From Alteraurantiacibacter hainanensis (GTDB lineage Bacteria; Pseudomonadota; Alphaproteobacteria; Sphingomonadales; Sphingomonadaceae), in contig NZ_JAZAPB010000001.1 in NCBI RefSeq assembly GCF_036321025.1, positions 682,001-746,000 of the forward strand: 64,000 nucleotides of DNA, read 5' to 3'. Both the position numbers and the translations under genes were made by a program. Shown here in pieces: positions 17,310 through 26,648 of the stretch (its first letter is position 1; each line of letters opens with the position of its first letter). Under the pieces are notes generated by a model. The model had not been told where the DNA came from. It was given only the letters and a program-made list of their open reading frames with translations, and searched no databases.

Positions 17310-19436
17310 CTAGAAGTTACCTGCCACGGTCACGCGGAAGGTCTGCCCGATATCGCGGCGGCGTTCTTCGGTGAACAGCACCGGCGAATCGTTGCGCGGA
17401 CCGGCATAGACCGTGCGCAGCAAGGTGGTGTTGGCATCGAAGACGTTGCCCACCCGCAGGCCGACGGTGGCGCCGAACACGTCCTTGTGCTCGACGAAGA
17501 CCGAACCGAACGTGCTGGGCGGATGGTCGAAGAATGCCTCGCGGACGCGGTAGAAGCGCGCGCGTTCGGTATCGCGGAAACCCAGGCCCCAGGCATAGTC
17601 GGTTTCCGGAATGTCATGGCGGAAATCGATCTCGATCTGGAACGGGTTGTTGCCATCGAAGCGCCGTTCCAGCGCGGTCACCGGATCGATGAGGTTGGAA
17701 TTCTCGATCTCCAGCCGAACGTCCAGCTGCGCGCCGCGCACGCCCAGCGGCTCCATTTCAAGCCTGCCGTTCAGTAGCGCGCCATAGCGCCGCGCGCTGT
17801 CGATGTTGCCGCGCGCCTCGCCCCCGCCGAACACCGGCACGATCAGCACCAGGTCCTCGATCCGCTCGTCGAACAGGGTCAGCGTGGCCGACCCCCAGCG
17901 TCCGAAATTCTTCGACGCTTCCAGCCGGAAATCCCAGTTCTGCTGCGGGCGCAGGTTGTTGTTGCCGGCGTTTTCCTGGTCTTCGGTCAGGTTCACGCTG
18001 GCGAGGAAGTCGCCGAATTGCAGCTGCCCAACGCGGCGGGCGATTTCAAGGTTGATGTCCAGCCCTTCGGCCGCCGCCCAGGCGATGTTGAGGGAGCCCT
18101 TGGGCCGCTGGAAGGTGCGCGAGAGGGCGTTGGCGCCCGTCTGCGCGATCTGCGAATATTCGCCCCCGCCGATCAGCTGGACGGACAGTCTTTCGGTAAC
18201 GGGAAATCCGACGCTCAGCAGTGCCTCGTAGCGATCCTCGCGCACGCCGCCGGCCCCGGCGGGGAACGGAATCTCGACGTAATTCTGGACGTCGGGATCG
18301 TAGGCGAACAGGCGGCCCACCTGGTCCAGCCGGTTGAAGGCGGCCTCGCCCGATACCTGCCAGTCCGCGCCCCACATGCCCCAGCCGTATTCCGCGCGAC
18401 CGATCCTCTCTCCCTCTTCGCTCAGGCGCGTGAAGCGGGTTCCGCTATCGGGCACGCCGCCCAGTTGGAGCAGCGAGCGGGTTGCGAAGTCGCCGTCCTC
18501 GTAGGCCTCGAGGCCGATCAGCTTCAGCCGCCCGGGGCCGAGGGGGAATTCGATATCGGCCCCGATCTCGTAGAACCATTCGTCGTTGCTGGCGATGAAG
18601 CGTTCGTTGAACGGATCGAGCGGATTGGAGGCGATTCGCCGCTCGATCTCCTCGCTGCGGAATATCTGCAGCCCGCCGCTGAGATTGAGATTGGCGATCG
18701 CTTCCGGCCCCAGGTCGACCTGGAACTGGCCATTGAGCGTGGGCCGGTTGGAATCGCCGCGCGAGAGGTTGTTGCGCGCGTCCACCACGCCCGCCGCATC
18801 GGTGAAGATCGCCGGGCCCTCGGAGCCGCGGTAGAACGTGCCGTTCTCGAAAGCGATCGTGAAGTCGACTGGCCCGGTTTGGCCGGACACGGAGAGCTCG
18901 CCTTCGAAGACGTTGGGATTGGCGACACCCGAGTAGAATTCCGGCCGATACTCGAACTGCCCGGACAGCCCGCCCTGCTCGACGATGATGTTGGCGACCC
19001 GGCCCGAGAGACCGGGAATGTCCAGAGTCGCGCCGTCCACCACCTCGATGCGGATCACGTTCGACACCGGAATGCGCGCCAGCTGCTCGGCCGTGCTGGT
19101 GGACTTGCTGGAGATGCGCGCGCCGTTGATCAGCAGGTTTTCCTGCGCCTGCCCGAACCCTCGGCCCCCGCCACTGTTGTCGATCTCGAAACCGGGAATT
19201 TCCTCGATCAGGTCGGCGGCATTGCGCGGGGCGAAGCGTTCGAAGTCCTCCGGCACGTAGACTTCGCGCGCAGCAGCGCGGGAAGCCGGCGCCTGATCCT
19301 CGGCCGCGGGAACCTCCACGGCATCGGGCGGCCCGGCGTCAGACGGGTCGAGATCCTGCGCCAGGGCAGCATGGCCGGGAAATAGGCAAGCCGCGACCAG
19401 CGCCAAGCGGGCGGGCTGCGGACAACGAAGGGACAC
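17310..19436 (-). CDS. TonB-dependent outer-membrane receptor
   Basis: 708 aa. A GTG start at 19436 follows AGGAGAG at good spacing; the signal peptide ends near GHAALA (about residue 26). The plug domain begins VPEDFERFAPRNAADLIEEIPGF and includes INGARISSKSTSTAEQLARIP; the barrel ends in the terminal Phe of VTVAGNF. No clear TonB box was found. It is a paralogue of the receptor at 21078-23171, sharing the plug wording DFERFAPRNA and the LGPGRLKLIGLE and RPKGSLNIAW stretches. The two flank an exported amidase gene, all in one orientation. The ligand is unknown. Confidence 0.9.
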   Translation of the reverse strand: MSLRCPQPARLALVAACLFPGHAALAQDLDPSDAGPPDAVEVPAAEDQAPASRAAAREVYVPEDFERFAPRNAADLIEEIPGFEIDNSGGGRGFGQAQENLLINGARISSKSTSTAEQLARIPVSNVIRIEVVDGATLDIPGLSGRVANIIVEQGGLSGQFEYRPEFYSGVANPNVFEGELSVSGQTGPVDFTIAFENGTFYRGSEGPAIFTDAAGVVDARNNLSRGDSNRPTLNGQFQVDLGPEAIANLNLSGGLQIFRSEEIERRIASNPLDPFNERFIASNDEWFYEIGADIEFPLGPGRLKLIGLEAYEDGDFATRSLLQLGGVPDSGTRFTRLSEEGERIGRAEYGWGMWGADWQVSGEAAFNRLDQVGRLFAYDPDVQNYVEIPFPAGAGGVREDRYEALLSVGFPVTERLSVQLIGGGEYSQIAQTGANALSRTFQRPKGSLNIAWAAAEGLDINLEIARRVGQLQFGDFLASVNLTEDQENAGNNNLRPQQNWDFRLEASKNFGRWGSATLTLFDERIEDLVLIVPVFGGGEARGNIDSARRYGALLNGRLEMEPLGVRGAQLDVRLEIENSNLIDPVTALERRFDGNNPFQIEIDFRHDIPETDYAWGLGFRDTERARFYRVREAFFDHPPSTFGSVFVEHKDVFGATVGLRVGNVFDANTTLLRTVYAGPRNDSPVLFTEERRRDIGQTFRVTVAGNF

Positions 19437-19519
19437 GCGGAAAACTCTCCTGATTGATTTTGTCCGGCGCGCTAGACCAGATCAATCTGCAGGTAAAGCA
19501 AGAGTATCCCTTTGTCCCG

Positions 19520-21037
19520 TCATTCCGGGGCGGTCGCGCCCCAGGGTTTCCAGCGTTCGAACGAGGGCTGGGGAATATCCACCGAGCGCGCGCGTTCATA
19601 GGCTGCGCCGGCGTGCAGCACGGCGCGATCGGCCCACCGGGCACCGATGAAGGAAAGGCCGACAGGCAGCCCCTCCACGTGCCCCATCGGCACGGTAAGG
19701 TGCGGATATCCGGCGATTGCCGCCATGCTGCCGATGCCGATCCCCTCTATCCAGTGATCGCCCAGCACCAGGTCCACGTTCCAGGCCGGGCCGCGCGTGG
19801 GAGCGATCAGGAACGCCACCTCGTTCTCGGCCAGCAGCGCATCGATGCCCTCTTCGCGCGCCAGCCGCCGCGAAGTGGCCAGCGCTTCCTCGTAGGCCGC
19901 GGTGTCCGTCGTCTCCAGCGCCTGCTCGAAGATGTCCTGGTCGAACCAGCGGAGTTCGGACAGGGCGTGGACGGCATTGAAGGCGATCAGGTCGTCCAGC
20001 GAGCGCACGGGAATGTCGGCGGGCGAGTTCTGGAGATAGGTATCGATGTCCCGCTGGAATTCGTGGAGCAGCACCGTGTATTCGGCCTCGCCCATTGCGT
20101 CGCTGGGGGAATAGTCGATGTCGACAAGCACCGCGCCCGCGCGGCGCAGGTCGGACAGGGCCTGCTCCCAAACCTGCCCCAGCGGCTCGAACCCGCCGTA
20201 TCGCCCGCGCACCACGCCGATGCGCACGCCGTCGAGAGATGCCTCGGCAATCCCTTCGGCGAAGTCGACGGCATGGTCGTCCGCCTCTGCCGTCGCCGGG
20301 TCCAGCGGATCGCTGCCGGCAATGGCGGTCAGCAGCATGGCTGCGTCCCGCACGCTGCGGGCCATCGGCCCTGCCGTGTCCTGGCTGGCGCTCAAGGGGA
20401 CGACGTGCGTGCGGCTGACCAGGCCCACGGTAGGCTTGAAACCGACCACGCCGTTCAGGCTGGCGGGACAGGTGATCGAACCGTCGGTTTCCGTGCCGAT
20501 GGCCGCCCAGGCAAAGCCCGCCGCCACCGCCGCGCCGCTGCCGCTGGAAGAGCCGCAGGCGTTGCGGTCTGTCGCGTGCGGATTGCGCGTCTGCCCGCCC
20601 ACCGCGCTCCACCCGCTGGTGGAGGACGTGCTGCGGAAGTTGGCCCATTCGGAAAGGTTGGTCTTGCCCAGCACCACCCCGCCCGCCTCGCGCAGGTTGG
20701 CGACCAGCGGGGCGTCGCGGCCCGTGGCATTGTCCGCCAGGGCGAGCGACCCCGCGGTGGTGGGCCATTCGCGTGTCTCGATATTGTCCTTCACCAGCAC
20801 GGTGCGGCCATCGAGATAGCTTCCCGTGCGATAGCCCCGCTCCAGCGCACTCCCGTCGAAAACGATCAGCGAATTGAGCGCTTCATCGAGTGCCACGACC
20901 TCTGCAGCGCTGCGCCCCGTCCAGCGGTCGACCGGGTCGCCGCGTGCTTCGATTTCCGGTGAATCGGCGGATTGGGCGTAGGCGGTTTGCGGAAGAGCGA
21001 GCGCGGCAGCGAAGGCTGCAAGGGCAGGAATTCTCAT
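19520..21037 (-). CDS. Exported amidase-signature hydrolase
   Basis: 505 aa from ATG 21037, with a signal peptide (MRIPALAAFAAALALPQTAYA), so it is probably periplasmic. The amidase-signature Ser-Ser-Lys triad is intact: Lys83 in VLVKDNIE, the Ser of GSSSGSGAAVAAG (about 163-165) and Ser187 in GTETDGSI. It shows the glutamyl-tRNA amidotransferase A/fatty-acid amide hydrolase fold, but export and the lack of gatC/gatB argue for hydrolysis of an environmental amide or peptide. It sits between two paralogous TonB receptors, 40 bases from the upstream one, suggesting it processes their imported ligand. Confidence 0.88.
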   Translation of the reverse strand: MRIPALAAFAAALALPQTAYAQSADSPEIEARGDPVDRWTGRSAAEVVALDEALNSLIVFDGSALERGYRTGSYLDGRTVLVKDNIETREWPTTAGSLALADNATGRDAPLVANLREAGGVVLGKTNLSEWANFRSTSSTSGWSAVGGQTRNPHATDRNACGSSSGSGAAVAAGFAWAAIGTETDGSITCPASLNGVVGFKPTVGLVSRTHVVPLSASQDTAGPMARSVRDAAMLLTAIAGSDPLDPATAEADDHAVDFAEGIAEASLDGVRIGVVRGRYGGFEPLGQVWEQALSDLRRAGAVLVDIDYSPSDAMGEAEYTVLLHEFQRDIDTYLQNSPADIPVRSLDDLIAFNAVHALSELRWFDQDIFEQALETTDTAAYEEALATSRRLAREEGIDALLAENEVAFLIAPTRGPAWNVDLVLGDHWIEGIGIGSMAAIAGYPHLTVPMGHVEGLPVGLSFIGARWADRAVLHAGAAYERARSVDIPQPSFERWKPWGATAPE

Positions 21038-21077
21038 TCCCGCCTTGTGCGCCGCCCCCTTGCCGCAGGCAATACCC

Positions 21078-23171
21078 CTAGAAGTCGCCCGTGAGGCGGA
21101 AATTGAAGATCGGCTGCACCGACAGGTCCTGCGTCTCGCGGAACAGGAGCGGGCTGCGGTCGCGGTAACCGTCGTAGACATAGCGATCCAGCATGCCCCT
21201 TCCGTCGGTCAGGTTGAAGATCGAGAAGTTGGCGGTCATCCCGAACACGTCCTTATGCTCGACGAAGGCGTAGGTGTAGGTCGGGCCCTCGGTATTGGTG
21301 CCCGTCTCGCCCAGGCGGTAGTAGGGCAGCGTGTGGTTGTATTCGAGGCCCGCGCCCCAGGCCCAGTCGCTGTCCGGAACGTCGTGCCGCAGTTCCACGT
21401 CGACCTCGCGATCCTCGTGGCCGCCGAAACTGCGGCTTTCCCCGGTAAGCGGGTCGGTGAGATTGCTCTCCTCCAGTTGCACGGTCACTTCCAGCTGCAT
21501 CCCCGTCAGGCCGACAGGCTCCAGCTGGAAAGTGCTGTTCCAGCGAATGCCGTAGAGCGTGGCGCTGTCGATGTTGCCGCGCGTCTCCAGCCCGCCCTCG
21601 ACCGGAATGAACTCGATGTAGTCCTCGATGAATCGGGCGAACACGGTCAGCTCGGTGCTGCCCCAGTCGCCCAGGTCCTTCACCGCCTCGGCATCGATCT
21701 CCCACGTCTGCGATGGCTTCAGCTCGATGTTGCCGGCGTTGGCCTGGCCCTCGTTCAGCGAAACGCTGGCAAGGAAATCGGCGAACGAAAGCTGTCCCAC
21801 CGTCCGCGCCATCTCCAGCGACACGTCCAGCCCGTCCTCCAACTTCCATGCCAGGTTCACCGAACCCTTGGGCCGCCAGAAGCTGCGCGTCAGGCCCCGC
21901 CCGCCGGTCTGCGAAATGATCGAGTATTCCCCGCCCGCGCCGATCTGCAGCGTCAGGTCGGCGGACAGGCTGCGCGAATGCGTGAGGATGGTTTCATAAC
22001 GATCCTCCGTCACGCCCCCGGTGCCGTTGGGGAAAGGGACTTCGACGAAGTCTCCGGAGGGATCGAGATCGAAAAGCTGCGCCGTGCGGTAGAGCCGGTT
22101 GAATGCGGCCTCCGCGTCCAGTTGCCAGTCGCCGCCCAGCATGTCCCAGCTGTATTCGGCGCGGGCGATCCGTTCGCCGGTTTCGGTGCGGGAGGCATAG
22201 CGACTGCCGGTATCCGGGCTGTCGTCGTCGAAGATGTTGATCGAATCCGAGCGGAAGCGGCTGCGATTGTATCGCTCGAGGCCGATGAGCTTCAGCTGGC
22301 CGGGGCCGAGGCCGAACTGGATGTCGCCGCCCAGTTCGTAGCTCCAGCCTCGGTTGCGGTTGTCGAAATCTCGCAGGTAGTCCACGCCGGTCACAAGGTC
22401 GCGAAACTGGTCCTCGCGAAAGTCTTCGTAGGAACGGCGGTAATTGGCGTTGGCGTTCATCACCGTGCCGCCAGGCGTCGTCCATTTCACCTGGCCCGAC
22501 ACGCGCGGAAGTTCGCCGACGAACTGATTGCGCACGTCGCGCGTTTCCAGCAGGTTTCCGTCGGGGTCGAAGACGAAGGACTCGCCCCCGCCCGCCGCCC
22601 CGCGACCGGTGCCGTTGGCGATCGCCACCGTCCATTCCAGCGCCTCGCCCGCGCCGCTCAGGGAAATCTCGCCGCCAATGAAGCTGGGCTCGGCATATTT
22701 GGGGCGGAAGCTGGCGCGATAGGTGAATCGCCCGCTGAACGGATCGGGCCGGGTGATGACATTGGCGACCTGGCCGGAAAGACCGGCGATCCCCAGCGTC
22801 GCGCCTTCGACGATCTCGATCCGCTCCACCCTGTCGGTGCCGATGCGGCTGAGCTGGGTGAAGATGTTTTCGGACTTGTTGGTATTGCGCTCGCCGTCGA
22901 TCAGGACGTTCGCCGTCGCCTGACCGAGGCCGCGTGCACCCTCCTCGCCGCGGATGGTGAAGCCGGGCACTTCCTCCAGCATGTCGAGCGCGTTGCGCGG
23001 GGCGAAGCGTTCGAAATCCGCGGGGTAGAAGACGCGTGTGCCCGCGGCGGTCTGGATGGCATCGGGGGCGGGAGCGAGCTCCTGTTCCGGCGCTTCGGCC
23101 TCCTGCGCCTGCGCCGGGGAGGTCACGGCAAGCAAGGAAGCGGTGGCAACGCCGGAAAAAAGTCCCCTCAA
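21078..23171 (-). CDS. TonB-dependent outer-membrane receptor
   Basis: 697 aa. Probable TTG start at 23171 preceded by GAGGGG eight bases away; signal peptide MRGLFSGVATASLLAVTSPAQA. The plug begins YPADFERFAPRNALDMLEEV and contains the conserved LIDGERNTNKSENIF; the barrel ends in the terminal Phe of LTGDF. It is closely similar in layout to the receptor at 17310-19436. The likely order of transcription is this receptor, then the exported amidase, then the second receptor, a 5.9-kb unit placed between tig and clpP. No TonB box or N-terminal signalling domain is seen, so no FecIR-type regulation is expected. Ligand unknown. Confidence 0.9.
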   Translation of the reverse strand: MRGLFSGVATASLLAVTSPAQAQEAEAPEQELAPAPDAIQTAAGTRVFYPADFERFAPRNALDMLEEVPGFTIRGEEGARGLGQATANVLIDGERNTNKSENIFTQLSRIGTDRVERIEIVEGATLGIAGLSGQVANVITRPDPFSGRFTYRASFRPKYAEPSFIGGEISLSGAGEALEWTVAIANGTGRGAAGGGESFVFDPDGNLLETRDVRNQFVGELPRVSGQVKWTTPGGTVMNANANYRRSYEDFREDQFRDLVTGVDYLRDFDNRNRGWSYELGGDIQFGLGPGQLKLIGLERYNRSRFRSDSINIFDDDSPDTGSRYASRTETGERIARAEYSWDMLGGDWQLDAEAAFNRLYRTAQLFDLDPSGDFVEVPFPNGTGGVTEDRYETILTHSRSLSADLTLQIGAGGEYSIISQTGGRGLTRSFWRPKGSVNLAWKLEDGLDVSLEMARTVGQLSFADFLASVSLNEGQANAGNIELKPSQTWEIDAEAVKDLGDWGSTELTVFARFIEDYIEFIPVEGGLETRGNIDSATLYGIRWNSTFQLEPVGLTGMQLEVTVQLEESNLTDPLTGESRSFGGHEDREVDVELRHDVPDSDWAWGAGLEYNHTLPYYRLGETGTNTEGPTYTYAFVEHKDVFGMTANFSIFNLTDGRGMLDRYVYDGYRDRSPLLFRETQDLSVQPIFNFRLTGDF

Positions 23172-23334
23172 AATCAGTCCCCTCGATCAATGACATTTGT
23201 AATCGCGCGTGGTTACAGGGGAAACCTGGCGAGGGCGCGCGCCCAGTTCGACAAGTTGCGATTTCAGCCCGATCAATCGACCAGCGTCGATTTCAGGCCG
23301 ATAAACGGATTCTGAAGGGAACCTGCGGCACCCC

Positions 23335-23365
23335 CTTGAACCGGAAGGGCCGAAAGGCGACATAG
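23335..23365 (+). promoter_or_regulatory. Candidate sigma-32 (RpoH) promoter of clpP
   Basis: CTTGAA at 23335-23340 matches the -35 of alphaproteobacterial heat-shock promoters, and GCGACATAG at 23357-23365 resembles their -10 (CCCATNTA) after a 16-bp spacer. Transcription would start about 20 bases before the clpP ATG (23394), leaving room for the AAGGA ribosome site. clpP is an RpoH target in many Proteobacteria, and rpoH itself lies at 31290-32192. Confidence 0.5.
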
Positions 23366-23393
23366 GCCTGGTAACACGAGAGAAGGATCACGC

Positions 23394-24089
23394 ATGTTCG
23401 ACCTGTTCGGCGACAACAAAGACCAGTTCACGACAGACCCCGTCACCGGCGCCCTGGTGCCCGTCGTCGTCGAATCGACCAGCCGCGGAGAGCGCAGCTT
23501 CGACATCTTCAGCCGTCTGCTGCGCGAGCGTATCGTCTTCGTCACCGGCCAGGTGGAGGACACCATGGCTTCGCTCATCGTGGCGCAGCTGCTGTTCCTC
23601 GAAAGCGAGAACTCGCAGGACATCTCGATGTACATCAACTCGCCGGGCGGCGTGGTGACCGCCGGCATGGCGATCCACGACACCATGCAGTACATCAAGC
23701 CGAAGGTGCGCACCGTGGTCGTGGGCCAGGCCGCGTCGATGGGCAGCTTCCTGCTGGCCGCTGGCGAGCCGGGCATGCGCGTCGCCCTTCCGAACGCCCG
23801 CGTGATGGTTCACCAGCCCAGCGGCGGCGCGCGCGGCATGGCATCCGATATCGAGATCCAGGCCAAGGAAATCCTGCGAATCCGCAAGCGGATGAACGAT
23901 CTCTACGTCGAATACACCGGCCAGAGCCTCTCCGACATCGAGAGGGCGATGGATCGCGATACCTTCCTCGAGGCGGACGAAGCCAAGAAATTCGGTATCG
24001 TCGACGCGGTTTTCGCGCATCGTCCCAAGGACGACGAGGAGCACGATCGCAGCGGCACAGGCGGCGCACCGACCGAGGAAAGCGAGTAA
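23394..24089 (+). CDS. clpP: ATP-dependent Clp protease proteolytic subunit
   Basis: Serine peptidase that forms the double-heptameric chamber of ClpXP. 231 aa. The catalytic serine is Ser115 in GQAASMGSF and the histidine is His140 in VMVHQPSGG; the aspartate follows about 50 residues later. The C-terminus carries an acidic extension (DDEEHDRSGTGGAPTEESE), longer than in E. coli ClpP. AGAAGGATCACGC precedes the ATG. It stands 198 bp before clpX, with a candidate heat-shock promoter just upstream. Confidence 0.96.
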   Translation: MFDLFGDNKDQFTTDPVTGALVPVVVESTSRGERSFDIFSRLLRERIVFVTGQVEDTMASLIVAQLLFLESENSQDISMYINSPGGVVTAGMAIHDTMQYIKPKVRTVVVGQAASMGSFLLAAGEPGMRVALPNARVMVHQPSGGARGMASDIEIQAKEILRIRKRMNDLYVEYTGQSLSDIERAMDRDTFLEADEAKKFGIVDAVFAHRPKDDEEHDRSGTGGAPTEESE

Positions 24090-24287
24090 TTGCGCAATCG
24101 CAAGCCCCTCTATCGTCGGACCGAATTTTGTAGCATTTTGGCAACCCTGTACCTTCAGGCTGGCGCAAGCCGGGGATGATAGGGTTTCATTTGATTGATA
24201 TTCATCGTGCCTGCCCTAGATTGGTAGGCCGAGTCCCGAACATTTGCCCATCCCGGGTCCGGTTGGGACACACAGGACACGAAGGTT

Positions 24288-25559
24288 ATGACGAAATTGA
24301 GCGGAACCGATAGCAAGAGCACCCTTTACTGCAGTTTCTGCGGCAAGAGTCAGCATGAAGTCCGCAAGCTTATCGCCGGTCCCACCGTCTTCATCTGCGA
24401 CGAATGCGTGGAACTGTGCAACGACATCATCCGCGAGGAGGCCAAGAGCGGCCTCGCCGGTCGCAAGGATGGCGGCGTGCCCGCGCCGATCGACATCTGC
24501 GAAACGCTGAACGACTACGTCATCGGGCAGGATCGCGCCAAGCGCGTGCTGTCCGTCGCGGTGCACAACCACTACAAGCGGCTGAAGCACTCCGGCAAGT
24601 CGAACGACGTCGAACTGGCGAAGTCGAACATCCTGCTCGTCGGCCCCACCGGCAGCGGCAAGACGCTGCTGGCGCAGACGCTGGCGCGCACCTTCGACGT
24701 GCCCTTCACCATGGCCGATGCCACGACGCTGACCGAAGCGGGCTACGTGGGCGAGGACGTGGAGAACATCATCCTCAAGCTGCTGCAGTCGTCCGACTAC
24801 AATGTCGAGAAGGCGCAGCAGGGCATCGTCTACATCGACGAGATCGACAAGATCACCCGCAAGGCGGAAAACCCCTCCATCACCCGCGACGTGTCGGGCG
24901 AAGGCGTGCAGCAGGCGCTGCTCAAGCTGATGGAAGGCACCACCGCCAGCGTGCCGCCGCAGGGCGGGCGCAAGCATCCGCAGCAGGAATTCCTGCAGGT
25001 GGACACCACCAACATCCTGTTCATCGTGGGCGGTGCCTTCGCCGGGCTGGAAAAGATCATCGGCGACCGCCTGCAGAAGCGCTCGATCGGTTTCGGCGCC
25101 AACGTGGAAGATCCCACAAAGGCCAAGATCGGCGAGATGCTGGAGAAGTGCGAGCCCGAGGACCTGCTGAAATTCGGCCTGATCCCCGAGTTCGTCGGCC
25201 GTCTGCCGGTCATCGCCACGCTGCATGACCTGGATACCGATGCGCTGGTGACGATCCTCAAGGAGCCGAAGAACGCGCTGGTGAAGCAGTATCACAAGCT
25301 GTTCGAGCTGGAAGACGTGGAACTCACCTTCACCGACGAGGCGCTGGAAGCCATCGCCAAGAAGGCGATCAAGCGCAAGACCGGCGCGCGCGGCCTGCGC
25401 TCCATCGTGGAGGGCCTGCTGCTCGACACCATGTTCGATCTTCCCAGCATGGACGACATTTGTGAAGTCGTCGTCGATGCGGACGTCGTGGAAGGCCGCA
25501 AGGAGCCGATCCGCGTGCTCGCCAACGACAACGGAAAGAAGAAGGAAGCGGCAGCGTAA
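24288..25559 (+). CDS. clpX: ClpX AAA+ unfoldase
   Basis: ATPase that recognises, unfolds and feeds substrates into ClpP. 423 aa. N-terminal zinc-binding domain with C15, C18, C37 and C40, then a AAA+ module with Walker A GPTGSGKT (about 119-126), Walker B IVYIDEIDKI, the RKHPQQEF pore-2 region, the IGF loop in KRSIGFGAN that docks on ClpP and sensor 2 near GARGLRSI. Full length for the family. The 198-bp gap after clpP is long enough for its own promoter. A ten-pair hairpin spans the stop codon. Confidence 0.97.
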   Translation: MTKLSGTDSKSTLYCSFCGKSQHEVRKLIAGPTVFICDECVELCNDIIREEAKSGLAGRKDGGVPAPIDICETLNDYVIGQDRAKRVLSVAVHNHYKRLKHSGKSNDVELAKSNILLVGPTGSGKTLLAQTLARTFDVPFTMADATTLTEAGYVGEDVENIILKLLQSSDYNVEKAQQGIVYIDEIDKITRKAENPSITRDVSGEGVQQALLKLMEGTTASVPPQGGRKHPQQEFLQVDTTNILFIVGGAFAGLEKIIGDRLQKRSIGFGANVEDPTKAKIGEMLEKCEPEDLLKFGLIPEFVGRLPVIATLHDLDTDALVTILKEPKNALVKQYHKLFELEDVELTFTDEALEAIAKKAIKRKTGARGLRSIVEGLLLDTMFDLPSMDDICEVVVDADVVEGRKEPIRVLANDNGKKKEAAA

Positions 25560-25573
25560 TCGCCTGCCGCTTC
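25545..25573 (+). terminator. Hairpin spanning the clpX stop codon
   Basis: GAAGCGGCAG (25545-25554) is the perfect complement of CTGCCGCTTC (25564-25573); the TAA stop (25557-25559) is in the nine-base loop. No T run follows directly, only CCCCGTTTTC about 15 bases later, so it may be a weak terminator or a 3'-end stabiliser. Confidence 0.4.
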
Positions 25574-25705
25574 AGCCTCCCACCCCGTTTTCTACATTTT
25601 CGGGAAAATTCGCGGCGGTCCATCCGGGCCGCCCTTTCGCGTGCCTGACGACCCGGCGCGCTTGACCACCCCTGCCCGGCGCAGGGCAAACAAGGAGATT
25701 ATCCA

Positions 25706-25912
25706 ATGCCGACCAATTCCGAACTCGCCGCCAAGATGCTGCGCGATGCCTCCATGTTCTTCCGCCAGGTGGGCGAACAGAACCCGCCCGTCGCCGACCA
25801 GATGAACCAGAACGCCGCCGTTTACGAACAGGTGGCGCAGCTCGTGGAAAGCGATCCCACCGGTGAAGTGCCGGCGCAGGAACCCGCCGAAAGCCAGCAG
25901 GCATCCGAATAG
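25706..25912 (+). CDS. Small conserved hypothetical protein
   Basis: 68 aa beginning MPTNSELAAKMLRDASMFFRQ, with a clear AAGGAG site nine bases before the ATG. The first 50 residues look helical and amphipathic (ASMFFRQVGEQNPPVADQMNQ then AAVYEQVAQLVES); the tail is acidic and Glu/Gln-rich. No signal peptide, membrane segment or known motif. It lies between clpX and the racemase in the same orientation. Codon use matches its neighbours, so it is very probably expressed; its function is unknown. Confidence 0.7.
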   Translation: MPTNSELAAKMLRDASMFFRQVGEQNPPVADQMNQNAAVYEQVAQLVESDPTGEVPAQEPAESQQASE

Positions 25913-25955
25913 AATAGCCTGTCCCGCTGATCCCGCCATCGGGTAGATTGGTTGC

Positions 25956-26648
25956 ATGAAGACCATCGGCCTGATCGGCGGGATGAGCTGGGAAAGCTCC
26001 GCATTATACTATGCCGCGATCAATCGCGGCGTCCGCGACCGGCTGGGCGGCAGCGCTTCGGCCCGGATCGTGATGGACAGCTGCAATTTCGCAGAGGTCG
26101 AACGCCTGCAGCACGCCGGCGACTGGAACCGGCTGGGCGACATGCTGGCCGCCACCGCAAGACGCCTGCAGGATGCAGGCGCGGACCTGATGCTTCTCTG
26201 CACCAACACCGTGCACCGCCTTGCGCCCGAGATCGAGGCGGCCATCGACGTGCCCCTGCTGCACATCGCCGACCCGCTTGGCGAGGCGATCCAGACAAGC
26301 GGCCTGACCGATGTCGGCCTGCTGGGCACGGCCTTCACGATGGAACAGTCTTTCCTGACGGACCGTCTGCGAGAGAAGCACGGCATCGCCTGCCTTGTCC
26401 CCGACACGCAGGATCGCGCCGTGGTGCACCGCGTCATCTACGAGGAACTGATCGCAGGAGAGACGAAACGGGAAAGCCGCGATGCCTATCTGGCCATCGT
26501 CGATCGCCTCGCCGCCATGGGTGCGCAGGGCGTCGTGCTCGGCTGCACCGAAATCGGCCTGCTGCTGCAACAAGGCGATGGCCCCCTGCCCCTTTTCGAT
26601 ACCGCGGCCCTGCACGCCGCAGCGGCGGTGGATGCCGCGCTGGCCTAG
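25956..26648 (+). CDS. Aspartate/glutamate racemase family protein
   Basis: 230 aa, cofactor-independent two-cysteine racemase fold. It starts MKTIGLIGGMSWESSALYY as in the aspartate-racemase/YgeA branch, with the catalytic cysteines in LMLLCTNTVHR (about residue 83) and VLGCTEIGLLL (about 195). Asp/Glu racemases make D-amino acids for cell wall or signalling, but YgeA-like members can have broad or other specificity, so the substrate is open. The gene overlaps the convergent GFA gene by four bases at its 3' end (26645-26648). Confidence 0.88.
   Translation: MKTIGLIGGMSWESSALYYAAINRGVRDRLGGSASARIVMDSCNFAEVERLQHAGDWNRLGDMLAATARRLQDAGADLMLLCTNTVHRLAPEIEAAIDVPLLHIADPLGEAIQTSGLTDVGLLGTAFTMEQSFLTDRLREKHGIACLVPDTQDRAVVHRVIYEELIAGETKRESRDAYLAIVDRLAAMGAQGVVLGCTEIGLLLQQGDGPLPLFDTAALHAAAAVDAALA

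Noticed and set aside
21045..23315. A 756-codon open frame on the plus strand opposite the second TonB receptor
   Set aside because: Shadow of a high-GC gene: no ribosome site, His/Arg/Ala-rich composition and no domain, while the minus strand encodes a complete receptor.
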